Source of the DNA: an uncultured Clostridia bacterium
Lineage (GTDB): Bacteria; Bacillota; Clostridia; TANB77; CAG-508
Reading direction: 5' to 3'
Length of the DNA: 64,000 nt
Assembly (NCBI GenBank): GCA_944390975.1
Contig: CALXRX010000001.1
Coordinates: 1 to 64,000 of the forward strand
The position numbers and the translations under genes were made by a program. Below the pieces are notes generated by a model, which was not told the DNA's origin, did not search any database, and worked only from the letters and a program-made list of their open reading frames with translations. Positions 53,335 to 61,250 of this stretch are shown here, one piece after another; within the stretch, counting starts at the first letter, position 1; every line of letters begins with the position of its first letter.

Positions 53335-53778
53335 ATGGAAAAATCAATTGAAAAGAAAATGATAGAGCGGATATTAAGTCATCCGTATCAAGCAATGGAG
53401 GGGTTTGTTCGTCTAGATGGTATAAAAAAACAACAGGAAAAATATACAATAGAAGATATAGAGGAATGTTTCCCGTTTTTAAGAGAAGAAGATTTAGAAA
53501 TCGACAACCTTACCAAAATTCTAGATAGTGTGGAAAAACAAATCATTAGAGAAATTAATTCTATGGTACAAGATGAGGAAAACAAAAATCTCCATGAACT
53601 TATGGCTTTGGTAATGGCTTTAGATACTATAGTTTATAAGGATCATGAACCTGTTGGACTGATTAAAGATTTTCGAGTAGAATTTTGTTATGATTTAATG
53701 AAGTTAATAGACAGTGGTGACAGGTATGAGACGGAGTTTTGGCTTAATGAAAATTTAAAAAAGTTAAGGTTTAATTGA
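53335..53778 (+). CDS. Cytosolic helical protein of unknown function, contains the only clearly in-frame CGG
   Basis: 147 residues, predicted helical and charged, without membrane segments. I recognise no family. Codon 12 is CGG (53368), giving MIERILSHPYQ; a +1 shift here would meet TAA two codons later, so this CGG must be read as Arg or else starts a very short product. Codons CCG, CGT, CCC and CTC are more frequent than in surrounding genes, which suggests recent transfer. Own promoter and terminator. Confidence 0.65.
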   Translation: MEKSIEKKMIERILSHPYQAMEGFVRLDGIKKQQEKYTIEDIEECFPFLREEDLEIDNLTKILDSVEKQIIREINSMVQDEENKNLHELMALVMALDTIVYKDHEPVGLIKDFRVEFCYDLMKLIDSGDRYETEFWLNENLKKLRFN

Positions 53779-53786
53779 TTTTTTCA

Positions 53787-53834
53787 AAAGACATAGTTTT
53801 AGGATAAGGAATTTTTGCTTAAAACTATGTCTTT
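53787..53834. terminator. Strong stem-loop terminator
   Basis: AAAGACATAGTTTTA (53787-53801) pairs perfectly with TAAAACTATGTCTTT (53820-53834), 15 bp stem and 18-base loop. Confidence 0.75.
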
Positions 53835-54014
53835 CATCATTTAATAATTGTATTTGGAAAAATACAAAGAAAATAGGTAGTCTATAGTAGTAATATCGAA
53901 AATATAATAAAAATATTACACAAATACTAAAAAATATGATAGAATAACCTAAAATGTATTGGAAAATAGGAGAATAATAATTATCATATAATTAAGGTAG
54001 AAGGGGAATTAATA

Positions 54015-54512
54015 ATGTTTGGAGTATTACTTGTAGATGTTGCACTACTGGTAGCAATACTAATTATGTTTATGATATATGTAGGACCATTTATTTTGGT
54101 TTTTTCAAGTATAATATTTGTATTAACGAGAAAATCAATAGATATAATTTCGAGAATTTTAATAGTTATAATAATTTTACTTATTACTTTTCTATTATTT
54201 GTAACATTAATAAAGTTTATTAATAAACCAAGCGAATATTATTCTAAAATGAAACAAATAAATGATATCAAAAGTATTATAGGGTTGTCAAAAGAAGAAG
54301 TTGAAAACAAATTAGGAAAGCCAGGAAAAGTAAAAAAATCAGAAAATATATATTTATATAACGCAGGAACTTTATTTAGAGAAGTTAGATTCGCAAATCA
54401 TATTGATTTATGGGCAAAAACTTATTATTATGCATTATTTGTTTATTTTGATGAAAATGACACTGTAGAATCAACTAGCCTTAAAGAATCATTAGAATTT
54501 TATGTACCATAA
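54015..54512 (+). CDS. Membrane protein with SmpA/BamE-like exported domain
   Basis: 165 residues. Two membrane helices (about 3-33 and 45-70) are followed by a domain of about 85 residues starting IKSIIGLSKEEVENKLGKPG, the typical start of the small SmpA/BamE-like fold found in many exported proteins. Role unknown. AAGGGGAATT precedes the ATG at 54015. No operon partner is evident; the acetyltransferase gene follows after 68 bp. Confidence 0.65.
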   Translation: MFGVLLVDVALLVAILIMFMIYVGPFILVFSSIIFVLTRKSIDIISRILIVIIILLITFLLFVTLIKFINKPSEYYSKMKQINDIKSIIGLSKEEVENKLGKPGKVKKSENIYLYNAGTLFREVRFANHIDLWAKTYYYALFVYFDENDTVESTSLKESLEFYVP

Positions 54513-54580
54513 CAATACAAATCCATAAAAATGAAAAAAGAAGCTATATAAAGGCATAAAATACGAGCATAGGAGAATTT

Positions 54581-55013
54581 ATGATAAGGAAATATAAAGA
54601 AAAAGATTTAGATATTATTATGAAAATATGGCAAGAAGAAAATATAAATGCTCATAACTTTATATCAAAAGAATATTGGAAGAACAATTACGAATATGTA
54701 AAAAGCATCTTACCAAAAGCAGAAATATTAGTATATTCAATAGATGAAAATATTCTAGGTTTTATAGGTCTAAATGGTAATTATATTGAAGGAATATTTA
54801 TAAACAAAGATTTTCAAGGGCAACGGTATAGGAACAGAGTTATTAAAATATCTAATGAAAGAAAAAGAAGAGTTAAGTTTAAGAGTATATGAGAAAAATG
54901 CTGAAGCCATAAGATTTTATACAAATAATTCGTTTAAAATAAAAACAAAAGAATTGGATGAAAATACAGGAGAATATGAATATTTAATGAAGTGGAATTT
55001 TAAAGGAAAGTAA
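54581..55013 (+). CDS. GNAT acetyltransferase, requires +1 shift at CGG 54824
   Basis: The first 81 codons give the N-terminal half of a GNAT enzyme (KYKEKDLDIIMKIWQEENIN, LGFIGLNGNYIEGIFINKDF). The frame then reads CAA CGG TAT and soon degrades, ending at 54892. Skipping the C gives QGQGIGTELLKYLMKEKEEL, the exact acetyl-CoA pyrophosphate loop (Q-x-x-G-x-G/T) of the family, then NAEAIRFYTNNSF and a normal end at 55013: 143 residues, standard GNAT length. The restored glycine is a central residue of the cofactor loop. Substrate unknown. Recoded gene or pseudogene. Confidence 0.82.
54824..54826 (+). other. CGG codon at a +1 frameshift point (GNAT gene)
   Basis: In-frame CGG preceded by CAA and followed by T. 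Skipping C54824 gives GGT (Gly), the second G of QGQGIG in the acetyl-CoA loop. Confidence 0.7.
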
Positions 55014-55061
55014 ATAACAAAATATATGTTGAATAAAAGTGAATTGTCATGGAGGTACATT

Positions 55062-55676
55062 TTGGAATTACAAATAAAAGAATTAAGAAAAAAAGATTAT
55101 AATAAAGTAATTCAATATGCCATTAAAGGTATGCACTTTAATATGTATTTAGATAACAAAGTCGCATTAAATTTATATGGTAGATATTTTTGGTATTTAG
55201 AATTAACAAATGCAACACAGGTTATTTCTGCATATATGGGAGATGAACTTGCTGGGGTATTAGTTGCAGATATGAAAGGCGAACAAAAGCCTTATAAATC
55301 TTTTGGAAAAGGTTTATATATAAAAGCATTTGATTGGATTCAAAATACTTTTTTTAAAGAAAGTGTAGGAATATATGATAAAACTAATAAAGAAATGTTA
55401 ACCGAATATAAAAGTAAAAACAATCCAGATGGAGAAATAAGATTTTTAGTAGCAAATCCAAATATTAAAATAAAAGGGATTGGAACATTTTTGTTAAACG
55501 AACTTGAAAAAAGAGAAAAAGGAAAAGAAATATACTTGTTTACAGATGACCAATGCACATATCAGTTCTATGAACATAGAGGTTTTGACAGAGTTGGGGA
55601 AAAAGATATTGAAATGGACATGAATAATAAGAAAGTTCATTTGAAATGTTTATTGTATAGAAAAAAGATAAAGTAA
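55062..55676 (+). CDS. GNAT-family acetyltransferase
   Basis: 204 residues. I chose TTG 55062, seven bases after GGAGG; the in-frame ATG at 55026 has no ribosome binding site. The acetyl-CoA loop reads KIKGIGTFLLNELEKREKG and the last motif is CTYQFYEHRGFDRVGEKD. A middle segment of about 45 residues (AFDWIQNTFFKESVGIYDKT) is longer than in minimal GNATs. Substrate unknown. It lies 48 bp behind the frameshifted GNAT gene and may share its transcript. It ends at a good terminator. Confidence 0.82.
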   Translation: MELQIKELRKKDYNKVIQYAIKGMHFNMYLDNKVALNLYGRYFWYLELTNATQVISAYMGDELAGVLVADMKGEQKPYKSFGKGLYIKAFDWIQNTFFKESVGIYDKTNKEMLTEYKSKNNPDGEIRFLVANPNIKIKGIGTFLLNELEKREKGKEIYLFTDDQCTYQFYEHRGFDRVGEKDIEMDMNNKKVHLKCLLYRKKIK

Positions 55677-55695
55677 GCGACAAATTACAATAAGT

Positions 55696-55730
55696 AGGGC
55701 AAGTAATTAAGTTGAAAATTATTTGCCCTT
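55696..55730 (+). terminator. Terminator of the GNAT gene
   Basis: AGGGCAAGTAATT pairs with AATTATTTGCCCT (one G-T pair) between 55696 and 55729, followed by TTTAT. Confidence 0.75.
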
Positions 55731-55882
55731 TATGATATTATAATCACAACAAAATAGTAATTTGTCGGTGAAATTTAAATTTTGACGAGAAAATATTGTA
55801 TAATCTTTAAAAATGAAGTATAATAATATGAGTAACTCATAAACAGTATGTAGTAGAAGCAAAAATGCTTCAAGGAGGAAAA

Positions 55883-56098
55883 ATGAACAAAATATTAAGT
55901 GACATTGCAACTGCTATGTCAAAAGAAGCAACTGAAGTTTTTGAGTGTGAAATTGAGATTCCTCAAAGTGCAATAGTGAAATTACCTGCTTGGGATAATT
56001 ACACTAAAGAAACTGTGTATGTATGCCAACATGAAGGCTTATTGATAGTGGCATATGTTGAAAACAATATAATTGAAGAAGTAGCAGTTATGAGATAA
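55883..56098 (+). CDS. Small protein of unknown function
   Basis: 71 residues from ATG 55883, four bases after AAGGAGG (the upstream TTG/ATG in frame precede the site). The sequence begins MNKILSDIATAMSKEATEVF and has a beta-rich second half (CEIEIPQSAIVKLPAWDNYT). No membrane segment and no recognised family. Single-gene unit ending at tandem terminators. Confidence 0.6.
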   Translation: MNKILSDIATAMSKEATEVFECEIEIPQSAIVKLPAWDNYTKETVYVCQHEGLLIVAYVENNIIEEVAVMR

Positions 56099-56112
56099 CT
56101 ACACAGTTATTT

Positions 56113-56156
56113 AAAAGAGAACATATAGAGTAAGATTTTATGTGTTCTCTTTTTTG
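56113..56156. terminator. First of two tandem terminators
   Basis: AAAAGAGAACA (56113-56123) pairs with TGTTCTCTTTT (56143-56153) and is followed by TTGC. Confidence 0.75.
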
Positions 56157-56181
56157 CACACAACTTACAATTTGTCGAACG

Positions 56182-56211
56182 GATTAGTTTGAAATATAAC
56201 TAATCTTTTTT
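56182..56211 (+). terminator. Second of two tandem terminators
   Basis: GATTAGTT (56182-56189) pairs perfectly with AACTAATC (56198-56205), followed by T6. It isolates the sigma factor gene from upstream transcription. Confidence 0.75.
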
Positions 56212-56219
56212 GGTAAAAA

Positions 56220-56250
56220 TGAAACTTTCTTCTAAAAAAATTGCACTATA
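56220..56250 (+). promoter_or_regulatory. Candidate ECF-sigma-dependent promoter
   Basis: TGAAACTTT (56220-56228) resembles the GAAAC -35 element of ECF sigma promoters, and CACTATA (56244-56250) lies 18 bases after TGAAAC, without any sigma-A -35. It would make the downstream sigma gene autoregulated. Confidence 0.4.
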
Positions 56251-56270
56251 TAAGTAGAAGGGAGAAGAAA

Positions 56271-56819
56271 ATGAGTACTCAATTAACCTTAAAAGATTTT
56301 GAAACAATATATGAAGAAACTTATAATAGAGTTCTTAAATATATAGTGTGCAAATGCTCTAATATTGAAGATGTAAATGATTTGATACAAGATACATATA
56401 CAGAACTATATAGCATACTAAAAAAGAAAGAACATCTCGAATTAGATAATGTTGTAAACTATATAATAGGTATCGCAAATAAGAAAATCAAACGATATTA
56501 TGGAATTTTATATAGTCTAAAACTTTCATCTTTTTGGATAACCAAAAACAATGAAGAAAAGATTATAGATATACCATCTGACATAGATATAGAATCTGAA
56601 ACATTAGATAATCTAAATGCTAATGAAGTATGGGAATACATAAGAAAAAAAGATATAAGAGTAGTAAAGGTTTTCTATTTATATTATTGTTTTGAATTAA
56701 AAATATCACAAATTGCAATCGAACTCAAGATAAGTGAATCAAATGTAAAAAATATTTTATATCGAACAATAAAAGATATAAAGAAAAACATAAAGATTGA
56801 AGGTGATATAGATGTCTAA
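56271..56819 (+). CDS. ECF-type sigma factor
   Basis: 182 residues from ATG 56271 after GAAGGGAG; the TTG at 56241 lies before that site. Region 2 includes NRVLKYIVCKCSNIEDVNDL and IQDTYTELYSIL, the core-binding and -10 recognition helices; region 4 includes KVFYLYYCFELKISQIAIEL and SESNVKNILYRTIKDIKKNI, the -35 reading helix-turn-helix. It redirects RNA polymerase to a small regulon, probably under control of the membrane-bound protein encoded by the overlapping next gene. Confidence 0.88.
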   Translation: MSTQLTLKDFETIYEETYNRVLKYIVCKCSNIEDVNDLIQDTYTELYSILKKKEHLELDNVVNYIIGIANKKIKRYYGILYSLKLSSFWITKNNEEKIIDIPSDIDIESETLDNLNANEVWEYIRKKDIRVVKVFYLYYCFELKISQIAIELKISESNVKNILYRTIKDIKKNIKIEGDIDV

Positions 56820-57516
56820 AAATTTGAAAGAAATTATGAAAAAAGAATTTGATAAGGATAAAAATTATAATGAAATCCTATCAAAAGTAGAAAGGGTGAG
56901 CAATATGAAAAATTTTAAAATGAAATATCTTTTCGTTCCAGCAGTAGCATGTATGGCAGTAATAGGAATTGCATTTGGAACAAACATAGTAAATAATCCA
57001 CAAAAACAAGAAATAATAGCTGATAGAAATGTTACAGAAAATGATAAAGAATCAAACATTCAAGTAGCATTAGTTATTAATAGGTTAGATGATATAGGAG
57101 CATTAAAATTTGATGCCGACATAAAAACAATAACAATGGAAGAAGTACCAGAAAAATACGAATTTGTAAAAAATGCAACACTTCCAAAAGAATATAAATT
57201 AGCAGGACAATATATTTTATATACTAGAGAAAATAAAGATACAGATTATAATATTCCACACGATTATGTATTTAATTATATAAAAGATGATAATCATAGT
57301 GTAAGAATTGCAATTTCAGAAATAGGAGAACCGATAAGAGATTATTTTGCAGAAGGAGAAAAAATATCCAAAATAGGCAATACAGAAGTTATTATATGTC
57401 AATATGAAGATTTATATATAGCAACATTTAAGGATAAACAAATAAATTTTGACATAGAAACAGTAGGACTATCAGAAACAGAATTAACAAATTTATTAGT
57501 ATCAATAATTAAATAG
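56812..57516 (+). CDS. Putative anti-sigma factor with exported domain
   Basis: 234 residues, 8 bp overlap with the sigma gene and AAGGTGATA upstream. A cytosolic N-terminus of about 40 residues rich in Lys/Glu, one membrane helix (YLFVPAVACMAVIGIAFG), then an exported domain of about 165 residues with YVFNYIKDDNHSVRIAISEI, similar to the DUF4367 type that often follows anti-sigma segments. The short cytosolic part would hold the sigma factor. The signal is not known. The transcript stops at a very strong terminator. Confidence 0.78.
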   Translation: MSKNLKEIMKKEFDKDKNYNEILSKVERVSNMKNFKMKYLFVPAVACMAVIGIAFGTNIVNNPQKQEIIADRNVTENDKESNIQVALVINRLDDIGALKFDADIKTITMEEVPEKYEFVKNATLPKEYKLAGQYILYTRENKDTDYNIPHDYVFNYIKDDNHSVRIAISEIGEPIRDYFAEGEKISKIGNTEVIICQYEDLYIATFKDKQINFDIETVGLSETELTNLLVSIIK

Positions 57517-57522
57517 TACAAT

Positions 57523-57573
57523 AATCGAGTAGAGAATAAATAATTATTTTATTTATTCTCTACTCGATTTTTA
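57523..57573. terminator. Very long stem-loop terminator
   Basis: A perfect 21 bp stem (57523-57543 with 57549-57569; core ATCGAGTAGAGAATAAATAA) closes on a 5-base loop and is followed by TTTT. Confidence 0.88.
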
Positions 57574-57839
57574 AAAATAAGAATCTAATTTAAATATACA
57601 AAAAATATTTGTAACAAGAGTAATTTAAAAAAATAAATAAAATTAACATAAAATAAAATTATATTGTTGTGTTTACTTTTCTAATGATTTGATAAGAAAA
57701 AGATTTTGATAATCATACTGATATAATAGACAAAATGGGTATGATTGTTAAAATGTTATAAAAAAATATAGCAATGATATAGTATCAATTGATAAATATG
57801 TAATTAAAGATTTTAATTTAACAAATTTTAGAAATAATA
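57574..57839. other. AT-rich region without recognisable gene
   Basis: About 265 bp of nearly pure A/T sequence with several short stop-ridden frames. No RNA gene, repeat or recognisable remnant can be seen. It separates the anti-sigma terminator from the AbiE operator. Confidence 0.6.
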
Positions 57840-57882
57840 TTTACAAACGTACAACAAAATGATAAAATTGTAGTACATTTGT
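57840..57882 (+). promoter_or_regulatory. AbiE promoter with overlapping inverted repeat
   Basis: TTTACA (57840-57845) and TAAAAT (57863-57868) are 17 bp apart. ACAAACGTACAAC (57843-57855) and GTAGTACATTTGT (57870-57882) are imperfect inverted copies that cover the -35 and the region downstream of the -10. AbiEi antitoxins are known to repress their own promoters through inverted repeats, so this is the likely operator. Confidence 0.55.
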
Positions 57883-57895
57883 AATGGGGGTTAAT

Positions 57896-58477
57896 ATGAA
57901 AGTTGAACAAATAAAAAAAGTTTTAAAAAGTAATAATGGCTATATCACATCAAGTGAATTTGAACAAAACGGAATACCAAGAAGATATATTCCTGAATTA
58001 ATTGAAAAAGGATTGATCAGAAAAATAGCAAGAGGATTATATATTGACAATAAACTAATTGAAGATGAATATTATATTTTACAAAAACGCTATAATAATG
58101 TTATATATTCATATAATACTGCATTTCATTTATTAAATTTGAGTGAAAGAGCTCCATATGAAATTGATGTTACAACATATTTTCATAAAAGTATTAGAGA
58201 AAAAGTAAAAATTCATTATGTATCAAAAGAAAAATTAAATATAGGAAAAGTTACTATTATAAGTCCATATGGCAACCCTATAAAAGTATATAATGCAGAA
58301 AGATGTATATGTGATATGCTAAAAAATCAAGATGAATATGATATAGAATTATATAATAAGATTTTAAAAAATTATTTCAATTCAAAAGATAAAAATCTGA
58401 AACTATTAGATGAATATGCTAAAATTTTTAATGTATATGAAAAATTAACTACTATAATGGAGGTATTAATTAGGTGA
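57896..58477 (+). CDS. AbiEi-family antitoxin (type IV toxin-antitoxin)
   Basis: 193 residues from ATG 57896 after GGGGGTT. The N-terminal winged helix reads NNGYITSSEFEQNGIPRRYI, PELIEKGLIRKIARGLYI; the C-terminal domain has YNTAFHLLNLSERAPYEIDV and AERCICDMLKNQDEYD. These mark AbiEi, which autorepresses the operon and counteracts the nucleotidyltransferase toxin AbiEii, a phage-defence system. The usual 4 bp overlap (GTGA) with the toxin frame is present, but the toxin is destroyed, leaving an orphan antitoxin. Confidence 0.88.
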   Translation: MKVEQIKKVLKSNNGYITSSEFEQNGIPRRYIPELIEKGLIRKIARGLYIDNKLIEDEYYILQKRYNNVIYSYNTAFHLLNLSERAPYEIDVTTYFHKSIREKVKIHYVSKEKLNIGKVTIISPYGNPIKVYNAERCICDMLKNQDEYDIELYNKILKNYFNSKDKNLKLLDEYAKIFNVYEKLTTIMEVLIR

Positions 58478-58721
58478 TAAAATATAAAGAACTAAAAAAA
58501 AAGTCAAAAGAGATAGAACGAAAATATAAAATAAATCATTTGACTACTTAAAAGATTATGCACAAATTTTAGATGGTATAGTCTCATACGATAGAATTGT
58601 AGGATTATGGAATGGATATGCTAAAAAGAATAAATATGCAAATGATATTAAGTTTGAAGAAATAATAAATGAATTAAGAGAATTTATTTCAAATTTAGAT
58701 ATAGAAATCGTAACTGCTTAA
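58474..58721 (+). pseudogene. AbiEii toxin remnant, nucleotidyltransferase core deleted
   Basis: GTG 58474 overlaps the antitoxin stop and encodes IKYKELKKKSKEIERKYKIN before a stop at 58549. From about 58539, another frame, KSFDYLKDYAQILDGIV, SYDRIVGLWNGYAKKNKYAND and on to a TAA at 58719, corresponds to the last part of AbiEii proteins (IWxxYAKKNxYAxDI). The catalytic GS(x)10DxD and KS(x)nD regions, roughly 200 residues, are missing. Inactive as a toxin. Confidence 0.7.
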
Positions 58722-58739
58722 ATAGAAAAGGAGATGCTG

Positions 58740-59240
58740 ATGATATATTTTATAGCTGATACACATTTTAATCACGCTAATATAATTAAATATTGTAATA
58801 GACCATTTAACAATACTTATGAAATGAATGAATACATAATCGAAAAGTGGAATTCTGTTGTAACAAATAATGATACAGTATATCATTTAGGAGATGTGGG
58901 ATTTGGTTCATTACAAGAAGTAAAAGATTTAGTCCAAAGATTAAATGGAACAAAAATACTGCTTAGAGGAAATCACGATTTTAAAATTGGTACGAACACA
59001 TGGAAAGAAATAGGCTTTTTAGAAGTATATAAAAAGAAAATAGTTATAGATAATTTAATATTAACACATGCACCAATAGAAGAAGTAGGAAAAAATCAAA
59101 TTAATATCTTTGGTCATATACATGATAAGCCACTTGATGAAAGGTTTGATAAGAAGAATCATATTTGTGTATCTTGTGATGTTGTTGATTACACACCAGT
59201 AAGTATAGAAACGATTACTAGCTTTATAAATGGACAATAA
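58740..59240 (+). CDS. Metallophosphoesterase (calcineurin-like)
   Basis: 166 residues; ATG 58740 is six bases after AAAGGAG (an ATG at 58734 is too close). Metal-binding motifs are FIADTHFNH (D, H), HLGDVGFG, LLRGNHDFKIG, LTHAPIEE and FGHIHDKP. This is the short single-domain phosphoesterase type found in many bacteria and phages. It follows the AbiE remnant by 18 bp and may have been the cargo or neighbour of that defence locus. Substrate unknown. Confidence 0.88.
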   Translation: MIYFIADTHFNHANIIKYCNRPFNNTYEMNEYIIEKWNSVVTNNDTVYHLGDVGFGSLQEVKDLVQRLNGTKILLRGNHDFKIGTNTWKEIGFLEVYKKKIVIDNLILTHAPIEEVGKNQINIFGHIHDKPLDERFDKKNHICVSCDVVDYTPVSIETITSFINGQ

Positions 59241-59413
59241 AAAAATACAAGTTTTATTTGTAAAAAACTACACAAAATTAAATTAATATGATAAAATAGT
59301 TTGTAGTAAAAAATTTGACAAAGTTCAAAAAAGAATTTTTATGATAGATTTTCAGTAAAAAAAGTTCAAAAGTAGCTTGAATACTGAATTAGAAAGAAAA
59401 GGAGGAATTAAGC

Positions 59414-60139
59414 ATGTCAGGACATTCAAAATGGCATAATATTGCAGCTAAAAAAGGAAAAGCAGATGCAGCAAGGGGAAAAATCTTTACAAAATTAGGT
59501 AGAGAATTATTAGTAGCAGTTAAACAAGGAGGTCCAGATCCAGCAGGTAATTCTAAATTAAAAGATGTTATAGCAAAATGTAAAGCAGCAAACATGCCAA
59601 ATGACACAATAAACAATGCTATAAAAAAAGCAAGTGGAGCAGGAAACTCAGAAAATTATGAAGAAGTAACATATGAAGGTTATGGACCTAATGGTGTAGC
59701 AGTTATTGTGGAAGCAAGTACTGATAATAGAAATAGGACAGCATCAGATGTAAGACATGCATTTGATAAATGTGGAGGAAACCTAGGTACAACAGGTTGT
59801 GTGTCATATTTATTTGAAAGAAAAGGAATAATTGTAATAGATAAAACAGCAACTAATAAATCAGAAGACGATTTAATGATGCTTGCCTTAGAAGCAGGAG
59901 CAGAAGACTTTTCAAATGAAGAAGAATGTTATGAAATTACTACTTCACCAGAAGATTTCTCTTCTGTTAGAGAAGCATTAGAAAAAGAAGGAATTGAATT
60001 TTTAGAGGCAGAAATTCAAATGGTTGCAAATACATATGTTACATTAGATGAAAAAGGCTCTGAAAGAATGCAAAGACTAATTGATATGTTAGAAGATTTA
60101 GATGATGTAATGAATGTATATCATAATTGGGAAGAATAA
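59414..60139 (+). CDS. yebC: YebC/PmpR-family protein (translation or transcription factor)
   Basis: 241 residues, full family length. [20 protein letters not shown] at the start, then [39 protein letters not shown] and [12 protein letters not shown] are diagnostic. YebC proteins were long called transcription regulators, and recent work links one subgroup to relief of ribosome stalling at proline-rich sequences. AAGGAGG precedes the ATG. The leader contains AAGTTCAAAA twice (59321 and about 59360). A protein that acts on stalled ribosomes next to spoIIIA is of interest in light of the CGG frameshifts, although any link is speculative. Confidence 0.96.
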   Translation: MSGHSKWHNIAAKKGKADAARGKIFTKLGRELLVAVKQGGPDPAGNSKLKDVIAKCKAANMPNDTINNAIKKASGAGNSENYEEVTYEGYGPNGVAVIVEASTDNRNRTASDVRHAFDKCGGNLGTTGCVSYLFERKGIIVIDKTATNKSEDDLMMLALEAGAEDFSNEEECYEITTSPEDFSSVREALEKEGIEFLEAEIQMVANTYVTLDEKGSERMQRLIDMLEDLDDVMNVYHNWEE

Positions 60140-60149
60140 AAAGTTTTTG

Positions 60150-60179
60150 AGAGTGAATGTAAAGCATTTGCTCTTTTTT
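60150..60179 (+). terminator. Terminator of yebC
   Basis: AGAGTGAATG (60150-60159) pairs with CATTTGCTCT (60165-60174) with two G-T pairs, followed by T6. Confidence 0.65.
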
Positions 60180-60185
60180 AGTTCT

Positions 60186-60235
60186 AAAATTAAAAGCTAT
60201 AGCATATATATTAATATGTTATAGCTTTTAATTTT
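60186..60235. repeat. Long perfect hairpin abutting the spoIIIAA ribosome binding site
   Basis: A 16 bp perfect stem (AAAATTAAAAGCTATA at 60186-60201 with its complement at 60220-60235), with inner pairing CATAT/ATATG, ends immediately before AAGGAGG (60236-60242). It may be a second terminator or protect or block the operon leader. The loop contains CATATATATT, weakly similar to a sigma-E -10, the factor expected for spoIIIA; I see no matching -35. Confidence 0.6.
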
Positions 60236-60249
60236 AAGGAGGACAAACT

Positions 60250-61200
60250 TTGATAAATCTAAATGAAATCTTATCATATTTTCCAAGAAGAATTGCAAAC
60301 GAAATTAATAAAAGAATGTTACAAGATAAAAACCAAGAAAATATAAATTTATTAGAGGAAATTAGAGTAAGAGCATCTAAGCCGATTATATTAAAATATA
60401 CAAACTTAGAACAAGTTTTAGATTGTCTAACAGTTAGTCAGGATGAAGTATTAGAAATATTGCAACATATATGTAACAATTCTATTTATTCTTATCAAAA
60501 TCAAATATGCAATGGATATATAACTTTAAAAGGAGGACATAGAGTAGGTATTACTGGAAGTATTGTCATGTCTGATGAAAAAATAACTAATATAAATTAT
60601 ATTGCAAGTTTAAATTTTAGAATATCTAAACAAATAATTGGAGCTAGTAATAGAATATTAAAATACGTTTTAAATGTTGAAGAAAATAGTGTATATAACA
60701 CTCTTATAATATCTCCACCTGGAGTAGGAAAAACTACAATGCTTCGAGATTTAGTAAGAAAAATAAGTAATGGTATGGAGCAAATAAATTATAAAGGTAT
60801 AACAGTAGGGTTAATAGATGAAAGAGGAGAGATAGCATCTATGTACAAAGGGATTCCACAAAATGAAGTTGGTATAAGAACAGATGTATTAGACAATGTG
60901 CCTAAATGGCTTGGAATGCAAATGATGATACGCTCTATGTCACCTAAAGTAATAGTAGCTGATGAAATTGGAAATAAAAAAGATGTAGAAGCAATAAATT
61001 ATGCAGTATGTTGTGGTATCAAAGGTATTTTTACAGTACATGGAAAAAGTATGGAAGATATAAAATTGAATCCTGAAATTTCTAAATTAGTTAATTCACA
61101 TATTTTTGAAAGATTAATTTTTTTAGATGAAAAAAGAAAAGGAGAAATAGATAAAGTATACAATTTAAACAAAATAAATTTAGAATACATATTAGCATAA
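60250..61200 (+). CDS. spoIIIAA: Stage III sporulation protein AA (AAA-type ATPase)
   Basis: 316 residues from TTG 60250, seven bases after AAGGAGG. Walker A ISPPGVGKTTMLRD near residue 158, Walker B VIVADEIGNKKD, and GLIDERGEIASMYKG are visible. SpoIIIAA resembles secretion ATPases and powers or assembles the SpoIIIA-SpoIIQ channel that links the mother cell and forespore. First gene of an eight-gene operon, of which six genes fall in the window. It proves that the organism belongs to an endospore-forming lineage. Confidence 0.97.
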   Translation: MINLNEILSYFPRRIANEINKRMLQDKNQENINLLEEIRVRASKPIILKYTNLEQVLDCLTVSQDEVLEILQHICNNSIYSYQNQICNGYITLKGGHRVGITGSIVMSDEKITNINYIASLNFRISKQIIGASNRILKYVLNVEENSVYNTLIISPPGVGKTTMLRDLVRKISNGMEQINYKGITVGLIDERGEIASMYKGIPQNEVGIRTDVLDNVPKWLGMQMMIRSMSPKVIVADEIGNKKDVEAINYAVCCGIKGIFTVHGKSMEDIKLNPEISKLVNSHIFERLIFLDEKRKGEIDKVYNLNKINLEYILA

Positions 61201-61250
61201 AATTGTTCTAAAAATTGTACAAGCTGAATATATATAGAAAGAGGGATAAT

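Noticed and set aside
57574-57839. Possible small genes in the AT-rich gap before abiEi
   Set aside because: Frames are short, stop-ridden and lack ribosome binding sites.
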